From: Eopsaltria australis
Taxonomy: Eukaryota > Chordata > Aves > Passeriformes > Petroicidae
DNA length: 64,000 nucleotides
Assembly (NCBI GenBank): GCA_034509425.1
Contig: JAVTVJ010000666.1
Location: 62,001-126,000 of the forward strand
Direction: 5' to 3'
Each line of letters opens with the position of its first letter. Positions within the stretch are counted from its first letter, which is position 1. The position numbers and the translations under genes are program-made. Below, one piece after another: positions 10,559 to 22,134 of this stretch. The notes beneath the pieces are model-generated. The model was not told the DNA's origin. It saw nothing but the letters and a program-made list of their open reading frames with translations, and did not search any database.

Positions 10559-13091
10559 TCAGCCCTCCCCGCAGCTCTCGAAGTACTGACACATCAGCTC
10601 GCGCACTTGCTCGGCCCGGTTGTCCTCCATGGCAGCCGGCGCGGGCTGGCAGGGCTTGGGCAGCTCGGTGGGCTCGGTGCCCTCCAGCCACTCCTCGTTG
10701 AAGGGGTTGTCGTGGGCCTCGCAGACGTTGTGCAAGATGCAGCAGGCAAGGACGAGGGTGGGCAGCAGCTCCAGGCTGCAGTCGTCACACTTGAGGAGGA
10801 TCTGCCAGCGTGCCTTGAGGCGCAGGAAGGCGTTCTCGATCACACTGTGGGCCCGCTTCAGGCGGTAGTTGAACTGCAGCTGGCGCTGGGTGAGGTTCTC
10901 ATCCTCCTGGTAGGGCTTGAGGATCCAGTCTTGCAGGGGGTACGTGGCATCGCCCAGCAGCACGTACTTCTGTGCCTTCCCCATGAAATGCTTGGGAGGG
11001 TTGGGGCACAGCCGTCCCTCCTTGGCCAGCACCCACAGGCTGGAGCTCTCCAGGACCGCGCTGTTCTCCATGCTGCCCGGAAAGGCGGTGGAGACATCCC
11101 AGAACTGCCCCAGCCCGTCCACGGTGGCCTGTGTGAGGATGGAGTGCCAGCCCTGGCCATTGCAGTAGTCGGCAGTGAGGCGCAGGGGCGGGTGGATGGG
11201 GATGTGCAAGCTGTCCAGTGCTCCGATGCAATGCGGGAAGCCCCAGCGCGTGCAGAAGATGCGCACCATGTTCTCCAGCTCCTTCTCGTCGGGCAGCCGG
11301 AGGTAGAGCGGCTTCAGCAGCAGGACGACAGCGTAGCTCACCTCCCGGACACAGCTCTGCACCGTGGAGGGCCCCACGCCGAAGAGCGGGCTCAGAGTCT
11401 GGTACTCCACGTTGGTGGCCAAGTGCCACAGAGCAACAGCCACCCTCTTCTCCAGGGGCAAGGTAGGGTGGAAGTGGGCGCTGTGCGGAGCCAGCCCAGG
11501 CCGCAGCTGGTTGCAGATGTAGAAGAAAGTCTCTTTGGACATCCGAAACTTCTCCAGCCAGTCCTGGGGCCCAAACTCCTTCAGGACCACTCGCTCCCAC
11601 CAGTCTGTGCTCCTAAGGCTGGGCCAGGCGCGGGGGTAGAAGCAGCAGCTTGTTCTTCTCCGGTGAGCAATGAGGAGCTGCAGTGCAGGGGGGAGACAAG
11701 AGCAATGTGAGACAGCACTTCCCTGCACTGCACCAGGACCCCCCTCTGAACACTACCCAGCTCAAGAGACCTGCTCAAGGCAGGACGATGCCCAGTGCCA
11801 GATGGTCAGTGGTCCCAACTGGTCTAACACTGGTCAAATCTTCATCTTCCTGGGAAACCTCACTGCAAACCCACCAGACAGTAGGTGTGACTCCAGACAA
11901 GATGCTCAGGCGTTGCAGATTGAGTTTTCTGGAAAAGCCCCTTTTTGGATGACCACTCCCTCTGGAGGTTTATATTTTAATGAGCATTACCGGAGTTCCT
12001 ACTGCCAAGGGAACTGTGAGCTAAATCTTGATTTGGAAGGGGGAGAGAGCACCCCTTGAAGGTGAGGAATCATGATTTGGAAGGGGAAGCTCCTGGCCTC
12101 TCCACAGGAATTGTTTTTCTGTTATTAAATTCTAAAATGCAACTTTAAACTAAATAGAGACTTTAGTCACCTTCTTCAGCCATTGCCCAGGCCATCAGGT
12201 TCTTCCCCATGTTCACTCCCAGCTTGTCCTTGCTGCCATGTATCCCTTGTATCCCCCATTGCATCCTCCACCTTTGATGTCACCCCCTCCTTCACATGCC
12301 CATGTCCTCTGGATCCACCATCCTTTGTGTCCTAGATCATACCCATGTCCTTCAAGTCCCATCCTTTGTGTCCCTGTCTTTGTGTCCCACAGAACCCCCA
12401 TGTTCCCCAACCTTTGTGATCTCCGTGTCCACATGTCCTTCCAGTCCCACATGCTGTGTTTTGGCTCTCACATATCCCCCACCCTTTATGTCCCCCTTGT
12501 GACTTCCCCGTGCTCCCCATCCTTCCCATCACTGTCCTGTATGTTCTGCAGCCCGCCCCGTCCATTTTTTGTGTTCCTGTGACCTGTGTACCCCGTGCCC
12601 CAAATCCCCCGTGTCCATGTGTCTCACGTCCCCCATCCTGTGTCCCCGTGATCTGTCCCCGCATCCCCCCCATCCCCCATGTCGCCGTGACCTGCGCAAG
12701 TCTCCCGCATTCCCCCTCCTTTGTGTCCCCGTGACTTCAGTGCATCCCCCGTGATCCCCCCATCCTTTGTATCCCCGCGATCTCCCCGTGTCCCCCGCAT
12801 CCCCGCACCCTCCGTCCCCCGTGACCCCGTCCCCGCGTGCCGTGTCCCCACGTCCCGTCCAGTCCCCGCCACCCATTGCGGCCCCGCCCCGGTCACCGTC
12901 ATGAGCCGCTTCTGCCGCTGGCTGTAGTAGTGCCGGAGCCAGGCGCGCCGCTGCGGCCCGTCCCAGCCCCCGGCGCCGCTCCCACTGCCGGCGCTGCTCC
13001 CGTTCCCGGTGCCGTTCCCGGCCATGGCCCCGGCGCGCCGCCGTCGCCGCCGCGCCAGCGCGCACAGGAGCACCAGCAGCCGCTCCCGCAT
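10559..13091 (-). CDS. Harbinger transposase-derived protein (HARBI1/ALP1-like nuclease)
   Basis: The main exon 11677-10559 encodes a full DDE_Tnp_4 domain. An upstream exon 13091-12897 (65 residues, Arg-rich, Gly/Ser linker, ending SQRQKRLMT) joins in phase 0 across a 1.2-kb GT-AG intron, giving 437 residues. The catalytic triad is intact: D220 in GALDSLHIPI, D308 in LLGDATYPLQDW and E346 in IENAFLRLKARW. A helix-turn-helix-like segment (FGVGPSTVQSCVREV) lies at about 164-178. No terminal inverted repeats or target-site duplications flank it, the frame is open and it is spliced, so it is a domesticated gene rather than a live transposon. The acceptor has a strong pyrimidine tract. The start is less certain: an internal ATG at 13025 is an alternative. 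Its role is unknown; the HARBI1 family includes predicted nuclear DNA-binding nucleases. Confidence 0.82.
11678..12896 (-). other. Intron of the Harbinger-derived gene with low-complexity repeats
   Basis: From about 12230 to 12860 the intron is degenerate repeats of ccccatcctttgtgtccc and cccgtgac-type motifs (unit about 25-35 bases). No other gene is seen. A tttgatttggaagggg stretch near 12030-12080 is directly duplicated. Confidence 0.6.
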
Positions 13092-13540
13092 TTTCAAATC
13101 GGGAGCCGGGGCCGCCCTGGAAGTGATCGTCGGCGGGGTCACGGTGGCACCGAGGGGCGGGAAGGGGCGGCACCGCTCCGGTCGCCGCGGCACGGCTGTA
13201 CACGGCACCGTACGGGCGTTCTCCTCCCTGCTTGCAGCTCGCCGTGCAGACATCGCCATCCACAGCGCTTCGCACCGCATCGTTGTCTCCATCCCCACCC
13301 CACAGCACCGCCATCCCCATCCGCACCTCTCCGCACCGTTCTGCACAGCTCTGCCATCTCCATCCCGGACACCATCACCAACTCTCACCAAACTGCACCG
13401 CCCCATCATCCCCATCCTCACCACCATCCGCATCCTAACCCACTCCCTTCCTGCCTCCAGGCTGGACTGGTAAAGGGTCACTGGGCTCAGCTGCAGCAAG
13501 GACTGGCACGACAGAAACAATAAGGAAAACTGCTACAACT
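13092..13540. other. Upstream region of the Harbinger-derived gene
   Basis: A CpG-rich segment (13092-13215) is probably its promoter. It is followed by C-rich low-complexity sequence with repeated ccatccc and ccgcacc (13250-13460). No gene is seen. Confidence 0.4.
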
Positions 13541-13559
13541 AAGTCCCAAATCTGCCTTG

Positions 13560-13862
13560 GATTTGCAGGAAGTCTTGAAAAGGCTGGAAAAGGAGCCCAG
13601 GAAGGGCTGGAGCTGTGTCAGGGCTTGGGATGGATCTCAGGGAAAGGTTCTTCCCCCCGAGGCTGCTGGGGCACTGCCCAGGCTCCCCAGGGAATGGTCC
13701 CGGCCCCGAGGCTGCCAGAGCTCCAGGAGCGTTTGGACAGCGCTGCCAGGGATGCTCAGGGTGGGATTGTTGGGGTGTCTGTGCAGGGATAGGGGTTGGA
13801 CTCGATGATCCCTGTGTGTTCCTCCTCGCTCAGGATATTCCAGGATTCTATGAATGATTCTG
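13560..13862 (+). mobile_element. CR1 fragment
   Basis: A 5'-truncated CR1: cagggaaaggttcttcccc, a ctgccagagctccaggagcg block, ggttggactcgatgatccc, and the terminal ggattctatgaatgattct. Confidence 0.85.
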
Positions 13863-14480
13863 TTGCTTCTCAGGGCTGCAGTTATCAGCTGTTTCTTGTT
13901 GAAAATAACATACAAGGGAGCCTTAAAGAGAGACTTGATTATTATGGGAGGCTGAGCTGGATTGATATCCAGGGAGTCCAAGATTAATAACCAGGGAACT
14001 GCATGCAGCTCACTGCATTGCTGCAGTAGGACCAGCATGGGTGGTTGTGCCAGCAGGGTGGCAGTGAGATGCTGGTCTGGGGTGACAAGAGCATTGCAGA
14101 TGGACAGTCTGCAGACTGTCCATCCCTGACGAGACCCCCGGGCCCCCAGCAGCAGCCCCTCTGTGGGCATGGCAGGAACTGGGGGGTTCCAGCAAGCACC
14201 AGTGCTGAGAAGGGCACGGGGCTGTGAGTCCTCCTGCAGCACCTGCCCCTGCCTCCTCCCGGGCCGTGTGGGGCTGAGCTCCGGGACAGCAGCAGCCCCC
14301 AGCCCAGTGCCCTCCCAAGAGCGGGGTGGACACACAGCAGTCTTCCCCCCCCTCTCCCCAGAACTCCCTGGGAAGAGTAATGGGGATCAGAGACCAGGAA
14401 TGGGGGAGACACAGACACTCTGCAGGGTTGCGGGGGGTCCTACACTGAGTAACAGACAATCTTTGGGGCGGCACAGGAAT
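13863..14480. other. Unassigned intergenic sequence
   Basis: I see no gene. A direct duplication of the cagtctgcagactgtcc type near 14100 forms a small dyad (gacagtctgcagactgtc). Confidence 0.35.
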
Positions 14481-14484
14481 CCCA

Positions 14485-15420
14485 TAGGAGGGGCCAGGAG
14501 CAACCCCCACATCCCAAGAGGCCCCCCAAGGACCCAAGGAACCCACTTAGGGACCAAACAATCTTCCCCAGAGACCCAAGAACCCCCAAGGAAGGGAGGA
14601 CCAAGGAACTCCCTCTAAGGAGCCCCCCAAAGACCCAAGGACCCTTTTAAGGACTCAGGGAACCTGTCAGGGACATGACGAGTCACTCCCAGGGACCAAG
14701 AAGCCCTCCTAAGAACCCCCTCAAGGACCAAGATAATTCCCTTTGTTGCCTTTTCCCCCAGCCTGGAAAAGAAACTCGAGATCATTTTAGCAAGCAGGTA
14801 GTATAAAAGGGGATCTTTATTTTGAAGGTCTTCAGGAGCAGTTATGGAAAGGTGTCCATAAAAGCCCAGCCCCTCCAGGGGTGAGGGCATATTTATAGCT
14901 TTTAGGAAATTAGCATAATTGATTAAAAGCACCAATAAGGAGAACAAGTGGTGATTCAATTCTCCCCAGGTCCAGCCCCTTCTCTGGAGCCCCTCTCAGC
15001 ACTGGCTCTGCTTTGTTTATGAAAATGCACCTGAGTTGTTCTGGGCCTTGGTTCCCAGCAAGAGCCGAGATAGGACAGGGCCTTGCACCCCCTGGGGCTT
15101 GGAGCTCTGGAATTTGTTTTGTCTTTCTGCTTAGGGAAAGGCCATGGAAAAGTACTGGGAAAACTAGCTATTAATACAGTAGGCTACAGAGCTACAAATA
15201 TATGTGCAAAGAGTACAGAGAACATAGAAAAGAAAAAAGGCAGAAACCAAACGGCATCACCTTAAGGACCTAAGAACCCCCTCCGCCACCAGGGACCAAA
15301 AGAACCCTGGAAGGACCCAAGAGTTCCCCCCTAAGGCCCAAGAGAACCCTCTCGAGGACCCAAGGCCCTCCTTACGGAGCCAAGGGCCCCTCAGAGACCG
15401 AGCAGCCCCCGGCCCGGTGC
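14485..15420. repeat. Degenerate tandem repeat (AAGGACCCAAGGAACCCC-type) split by an LTR
   Basis: Diverged units of the form ccaaggacccaaggaacccc fill 14500-14740 and resume at 15260-15375 after the inserted LTR. The two halves read as one array interrupted by the insertion. Confidence 0.6.
14744..15259 (-). mobile_element. Solo LTR of an endogenous retrovirus
   Basis: A 516-base element on the minus strand begins TGATGCC and ends GGCAACA, imperfect inverted ends of TG...CA type, and is flanked by the 4-base duplication cctt (14740-14743 and 15260-15263). A TATAAA (14897-14892) lies 76 bases upstream of AATAAA (14821-14816), the spacing expected for a U3-R boundary and an R-region poly(A) signal. 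No internal gag, pol or env sequence is present, so it is a recombined solo LTR. The 4-base duplication suggests a gammaretrovirus-like (ERV1) integrase. The family is not identified. Confidence 0.8.
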
Positions 15421-15445
15421 CCCCCCCGGGACCGCAGCCCCGCCA

Positions 15446-15472
15446 TGACGTCATGGGCCGGCCGTGACGTCA
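15446..15472. promoter_or_regulatory. FZR1: Two perfect CREs in the FZR1 promoter
   Basis: TGACGTCA occurs at 15446-15453 and again at 15465-15472, 19 bases apart (nearly two helical turns), about 110-135 bases upstream of the first-exon ATG triplet. This suggests CREB/ATF input into FZR1 transcription. Confidence 0.65.
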
Positions 15473-15539
15473 CCGGGCCCGTTGCCATGGCGCCGCGCGC
15501 CGCCGCTTCCTGTGTGTGTTCGAAGCGGCGGGCGGGGCG

Positions 15540-15669
15540 CGCTCCCGTCGTGCCCCGCGCGGGGGCGGGGGCGGCCGCCATGTTGTGGAGCGGCGGGGCC
15601 GGCGGGTGCTGACGGAGGAGGCGGAGCTGGGCCGGGCCGGGCCGGCTGGTGGCACCGGCACCGGAGCAG
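15540..15669 (+). other. FZR1: FZR1 noncoding first exon (CpG island)
   Basis: GC-rich sequence ending at a clean donor (gagcag/gtacgg, exon end 15669). The transcription start is not visible, so the left boundary is approximate. The exon contains an 11-codon upstream ORF at 15580-15612 in a strong gccgccATG context. Confidence 0.6.
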
Positions 15670-16719
15670 GTACGGCCGGGGCAGCGCCCGGGGCACGGTG
15701 CGGAGCACGGCATGGCATGGCACGGCGTGGCGAGGCGGGGGGGCTGCGGCAGGCTTGGGCCCCGCACTTTCCCCCGGGGGCACGGGCCTGTGGGCCGGGC
15801 TGGGCTGGGCTGGGCCGGGCTGGGCCGGGCGGGGCTGGGGGTGCCTTGCCTCCTTTACTCCCTTTCTCCCTCCCTCTCTCCCTCCACAGCCGGGCACCGA
15901 GCAGCCCCGCCTCTCCCTCCCCGCCCGTTGCGGTGCCTTGTCAGCCGTCGCAGGATGGGCCCGGTCTGTGCCGGTTCCTGCGGGCCCAGGCGGGCTGTGC
16001 CCCGTCACGGCGGGGCCAGTGAGCCCCAACGCTCCGGTGTGTTTGGTAACGGGCATCCCGCACCTGCACCCGGGGCCGGGGCTGTGCGAAGCGGCTGGAA
16101 GCTCGCGGTGTAACCCCTTCGCTCGGTCCGTGTGCCCTGGCCCGCTGGGGAAAGACGGCAAGAGCCGGAGCCTGGATCAGCTCTTGGTTCTTGATCAGGT
16201 TGATAACACAAACGGTTACGGAGATTTTAGTGGTGTGGACCTTATTCCTAAAGGGATCTGCCAAGCAGCGGCAGAAACTTTGGCCAGCAGTCTGTTTACG
16301 TGCAGCACCGGTGGATGTGCCCCCGCCCACCCGATGGCTCGGGGGTCTCAGGAAGCTCTCAGTTATCGCTATGTGTTTCACCAGTGTGTTTTTAACCTGT
16401 TGTTGCCATTTTGCACGTGGGGTTTGTACCAAGGATCAGCCTGAACTGAAGGTCCTCCAGTTAGTGAGAAGGTTGTCCTGGGGCAGGCAAGGTGGGCTGT
16501 CAGGTCACACTGGAGTCACCTCGGGAAGGTGTTGGATTCGTGGCATGGAGGACTGTTTTCTCTTGATTTGTAGCTCTCTTGAATGCTTTGTGCCCATTTT
16601 CTTGTGAGGCACTGATTCTTCCTGTGTGTATTTAATGATAACACCCCAGTATTTTGTGCTGAAGGTTCGTCAGAGAGAAGCTCTGCTGTGAGCAACAAAA
16701 CCTTGTTGTGGTCTTCTAG

Positions 16720-17046
16720 AACCTGAAGGAGCTGACAGAAAAGATGGGGAGACTATGTGCAAGAGCATGGAGGGACAGGAGAAGAGGAAATGGCTTCCCA
16801 CTTACAGAAGACAGGGTTAGATGGGATATTGGGAAGAAATTCTTCCTGTGTCAGGGTGGGGAGGCCCTGGCACAGGGTGCCCAGAGCAGCTGTGGCTGCC
16901 CCTGGATCCCTGGCAGTGTCCAAGGCCAGGCTGGATGGGGCTTGGAGCAACCTGGGACAGTGGAAGGTGTCCCTGCCCATGGCTGGGGGTGAAACGAGAG
17001 GAGCTTTAAGGTTCCTTCAGCCCAAAGTATTCTGGGATTCTGTGAT
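16720..17046 (+). mobile_element. CR1 fragment in FZR1 intron 1
   Basis: Typical CR1 3' half: gatgggatattgggaagaaa, gaggccctggcacagggtg, gctgtggctgcccctggatcc, then a terminal ggattctgtgatt. Confidence 0.9.
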
Positions 17047-18277
17047 TAGTGGTGGCAATGTTTATCTTTGGTAAAGGCCCTTCCAAAGATGGAGATTCTG
17101 CTGTTTCCTGAAGGTCCCACAGGCTTCCTGCAGCCTTGGTCATCCGGGTGCCCTAAATTTTTGTGGTTTGCTGGTCAGAGTTTCTTTGTCATCGTGGTAG
17201 GATTGTGCATCACTTTGGGATGGTGGACATGAAGCTTTACCTGAGCTTCTGAAGCTGTCATGTGTACTTTTCCCTTGGCAAATGATGGGGCTATTCCAGA
17301 GAGTTTGGAAATACTCAATGCCTGAATAGTTACATGTTTTTAATTTGAAGCCTGTGCTATTTAATACAGGACCAAAGAGCCGGTGGCATCTCTGGGTTTG
17401 GGTGGGCTCTTGCTGACTATAAATTTGTGGTCTGTTTAGGACTTTCGAGCAAGAAAAGCTCCAGGCAGCCTTTTTCAGACTTGAGATGCTTCAAAATAAA
17501 GCATCAACATAACATTAGTGGTATTTAAATTACCAAGACATCCTTTACCCCCCTTTGGCCCTGTGTAAATTGGGAAATACATTGAGCTGTACATTTACAT
17601 CCTGCCTTTGGTATTCCGAGTCTCTCACTTTCGTCAGCACATCTCATGTTAAACACTTACCCACCCAAACACTTTCCAGAAGAGAAGCTACATGAACAAT
17701 TTCTGGAATAAAAACGGGTCAGGAATCATCCAGCTCTTGAACTGCTTGAGCAGAGCATGTGTGAATTGACAGAACCAACTTTCATCTCTTACCCCTCCTT
17801 CAGTGTGTGCTGGGGAATCCAAACAGGTACAGCCTGCCTCAAACCACAGAAATCATTTTGCAAAATTACTGCTCTTGTTTCCCTGCCAGGCCTTGCATTC
17901 TGCATGCTGGCTTATTAAAAACACATCCATACCAAGAAAAAAACACTTTTGTATTTGAATACACGAAGGTTGGGTCAATAAAAAGAACAAAAGGCACTTG
18001 TTCAGTGCCATAACTCTGCCTGTAAATATTATTCTGAAGGTAGTGAGCTGTGAGACAACCCAGCAAATTCAGAGACAGGACAGAAGTTGCATGAAGAACA
18101 TAAAGTCAGAATACAAATTCTTCTCAAAGAATCCAAACCCTTCCACCAAATCTCACTTTTGTTCTCCAAGTGTAATCTGCATAATTAGTGACAAAATACT
18201 GTCTGAAGAATATGTAACACATTTAGCTCCTCAAGATATTTTATTCTTCAACTGGAAGGGAAATTGAAGCCCACATA

Positions 18278-18900
18278 CCATAGAATCACAGAATCATTCC
18301 GTTTGGAAAAGCCTTCTTAACACCAAGTCAGACCATTCCCCCAGCACTGCCAAGGATACCACTAAACCATGTCCCCAAGTGCCACGTCCACATGGCTGTT
18401 AAATCCCTGTGGGAATGGGGATTCCACCCCTGCCCTGGGCAGCTGTCCCAGTGTTGGATCATGCTTTCCATGAAGAAATTCCTCCTGATGTCCCACTTAA
18501 CCCTCCCCTGACACAGCTTGAGGCTGTTTCCTCTTGTTCTGTCCCTTGTTTCCTGTGAGCAGAGCCCGATCCCCACTCAGCTGCACTCACCTGTCAGGGA
18601 GTTGTGGAGAGCAAGAAGGTCTCCCCCCAAACCTCTTTTTCTCTAGGCTGAGCTTCCCCTCAGCTGCTCCTGGTGCCCGAGCCCCTTCCACAGCTCCATT
18701 CCCTTCTCCAGACATGTTCCAGCCCTGTTGTGAGAGGCTCAGAACTGTCCCCAGGATTCGAGGTGGGGCCTCACCAGTGCCCAGCACTGGGGGACAGTCA
18801 CTGCCCTGGTCCTGCTGGCCACACTGTGGCTGATACAAGCCACGTACCCTTGGCACACACCAGTTCATGTTCAGTTGCTGTCACCAGCACCTCCAAGTCC
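18278..18900 (-). mobile_element. CR1 fragment in FZR1 intron 1
   Basis: Inverted CR1 beginning at its 3' end (catagaatcacagaatcatt) and extending about 620 bases, with the tgaagaaattcctcctgatg and ggtggggcctcaccagtgcc blocks. It is one of the longer copies here. Confidence 0.88.
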
Positions 18901-19869
18901 TTCTGGCAAATCCTTTTTTACTCACTTTGGGGGAAATGAACTGACTTCCACTCACTTCCTGTGGACAAATTTAGAGACAGTGAGAGCATACCCCAAACCA
19001 GGGGTGCTGCTGCTCCCTGGGCCTGTGTTAGTGGTACAGGTTTTAGGGTAAAAAGGTCACTGTTTAGGTGCTGAACATGAACTGCTGTGTTCTGCTGCTA
19101 TGGTCTCTCTGTTGGACACTCTGTGCTGTGTTTCTGAGTGGAGGTTGTAGGTGAAATTTGGGCAGATGGGAACTCAAAAGCTCAATAGTCAAATATGTTT
19201 CAGATGCAGAATTTAAAATGTCTCTTTGCTGTGTAACTGATCTGGATCTCTCACAAATACTGTGCTGAGCCATTTTGGGAGGACACTTTCAATGTGTGGT
19301 GTTCCCTGGCTGATCACGCTTCTCATGTGGGTTCTGCAGGCTGAGCTCTCTTACTCATGGTGTTAAAACAACAACAAACTAAAAAAAGAAAAGGGGGGAG
19401 GGGGCATTTTGGTGAACTGTTTGGTTTGAGACACACATTTGATAGCTTGTGGGTCGGTAAGAGTGGTGGTAAGTATACTTCAGAATGAGGGAGAGTGTTT
19501 GATATGGCATGCACTATTTTTTATTTTTTAAAATCTCCTTTATTAATAGCATCACAGACTTTTCTAACTTTTCACTGCAATTATGTTGTTTCTGACTCTT
19601 TGCTTCATTTAGTGGAAGCTGATCTCTGTTAAATTTGGGAGCTTTCTCCAGTTTTGCCGCTGAAAGAACATATGGGAGAAATGTGTTAAATTAAAAAAGA
19701 AAAAAAGCTTGGGGGAGGAGGTGATAGAGGTAAGCAGGTGTGATCAGAACCAGCTTGGCACTATCTATTTCAGGGATGCTCCTGTAAAAGTGTTGGCATG
19801 CTTAATGGTAAGGAAAAAAAGCATTTCAGCACTTGTAAGAAGTCCAAGTTTTGGTACTGAAAAATGGTG

Positions 19870-20600
19870 TCACTCAAAGAACCACAGGATCTTCTGAGCT
19901 GGAAGGGACCCACAAGGATCACTGATCCCAGCCCCTGGCCCTGGACAGCCCTGAGGAATCTCCCCTCAGTCTCCTCTGCTCCAGCTGAACGATCCAGGTG
20001 CCCTCAGCCGCTTCTCAGACCCTTCCCCAGCTCCGTGTCCCTCCGTTGGACACTCTCCAACAGCTTTGGATCCTTCTGATCTTGTGGTGCCCAAAGTGCC
20101 CCCAGCACTGGAGGTGAGGCTGCCCCAGTGCAGAGCAGGGCAGGACAATCCCTCCCTGAGCCTGGTGTCCCCAGGACACAGTGGCCTTTTGGGCTGCCAG
20201 GACTCACCAGTGACTCAGATCCAACTTGCCACCAACCAGGACCCCCAGGTCCCTGCCCACGGTGCTGCTCTCCAGCCTCTGGTTCCCAGTCTGTCCCTGC
20301 ATCCGGGGCTGCCCCATCCCAAGGGCAGGATTCCAGCATCTCCGCTTGTTAAACACCACATGGTTGGGGATTTCCCCATCCTCACGTTTATCAAGGTCTC
20401 TCTGTGGGGCCTCTCTGTCCTTGAGAATGTCAGCAGTTCCTCCCAAGTGAGTGGCCTCAGCAAACCCCCTCAGGACCTTCCAGTCCTACCCCCAAGTCAC
20501 TTACGAAGACATTTGAGAGAGCTGGCCCTAAGATGGAGCCCTGTGGAACCCCAGTGGTCACCACCTTGATGTCACCCCATTTCCTGTAACCTGGTGCAGG
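19870..20600 (-). mobile_element. CR1 fragment in FZR1 intron 1
   Basis: Inverted CR1 of a different subfamily (gagctggaagggacccacaa, ccccagcactggaggtgagg). Part of it (about 20048-20160) is matched in reverse by 50867-50985 in HMG20B intron 1, confirming it as a dispersed repeat. Confidence 0.85.
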
Positions 20601-21597
20601 GCCATCAGCTCTGCAGTGCAGCCTGTGTGCTTTGCCTTGCTTTCAAGCTTATTTCACTGAATATTGTAAAACTTCATCACATCTTACTGAATTGCAGCAT
20701 GTGCTGCTGGACCCCTCGTAGCTTGGTAACTTGCCGCCAGCTTTTAACTGTAAAACCCTGGGCAGGTCTGTGGTTCCTGGAGTCAGCCTCTTCCCAGGAG
20801 GGAGCTGGAGGCAGTGCAGGGCTGTCCCTGAGTGGGGCAGTGTGCAGCTGCTCCCTGGGCAGCCTCCTCCCAGCACAGCCTTTGTATGCAGTTGCCTCCG
20901 GGATTTTACAAGTTTGTATCTCAAGGCGACTCCATTTGTGCAGCTGGGACTCCGGCCAGGTGCCATAAATGTTTATGCAATAACAGGAATGAAGATCCCT
21001 TTACGTTCAGCCTCCAGATGCCTGTGTGTTGTGGGGATTTGCTTATGTGTTAATTGCCCCTTTGCCTTTGGACATGTTTATCTTGGGTTGAAAGACCAAC
21101 TTGATGTCTCCTCTGGCGCTGGTGTTTTTGTGCCCATGTCAGCTGTGGACAAGGGTGCATGAGGTGTGTGATGGGGGAGGTTGGCCCCTGGGGGTGCTCT
21201 CTGCCCTTGGAGCTTGACAAGGGCTGTGACCGTGTATCCTCACACAAGTGTCAGCTCATTTATTTTTTATTGATGCTCATGTTAATTTACCAGGCAAATC
21301 TCAGCTATGAAGCAGCCCTGTCCTAAAACACATGCTTAAAATATGTACTTAAATGATGTTAATGTTGCTTATAGACTCTATAAATATATGAGTGAGCAAG
21401 CTTTGTGCCAGCCAGGAGGAGTATTTGGGATAGTGCAGGCATCAGGGATGGAATATTCACTGGGACTACGAGATCCCTAATGTATTCCTGCAGTGGGTGG
21501 TGTTCAAAGTCTGCAGTGCTTCTGACATGGCTAAAAGCATCCCACATTCAGCACTGCTCCTGTGCCCCTGACCTGAGCAGTGGGGCAGGCTGTGGTG

Positions 21598-21770
21598 GGA
21601 TCACAGAATCCCACAATGGTTTGGGTTGGAAATGACTTTAAAGCCCATCTCATTCCACCCCCTGGCATGGGCACAGTACACAGCTTGCTCCAAGCCTGGT
21701 CCAACCTGGCTTTGAACACTTTCATGAATGGGGGGACCACACCTCTCTGTGCAGTGCCTGGACAGGACAG
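21598..21770 (-). mobile_element. CR1 3'-end fragment in FZR1 intron 1
   Basis: Inverted: tcacagaatcccacaatggt, tttgggttggaaatgacttt, and the ctccaagcctggtccaacct block. Confidence 0.85.
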
Positions 21771-22134
21771 GCTGCAGATGCCTGGACTTTTCATGCCTGT
21801 GTGCTGAAGGGTTGCCAGACTCTGCTGCTGCAGGGCCCAGGGGCAGTCCCTGCTCCAGGTGGGGTGGGGACCGGCTGAGGTCCTGTCAGACACAAAATAC
21901 AGGCTGCCTGCATTCTTCAGTGTCCCACAGGTTTGGTACCAATGCTCTGGATAGGATAAGTGGTCTCAAGTTCTAAGAACAGGCTTAGGAGACTTTGAAG
22001 AGGCTGTTTCAACATGGAGGAGTGTAACAGTTTGTTGTTTTTCTCCTTCTGTCTCTTGCAGCATACTAGTTACTGCTTGGACTTCGCAAACATAAATCCC
22101 TGAGCCTGCTCATCTCTCCAGCCAGCTTCCCACC

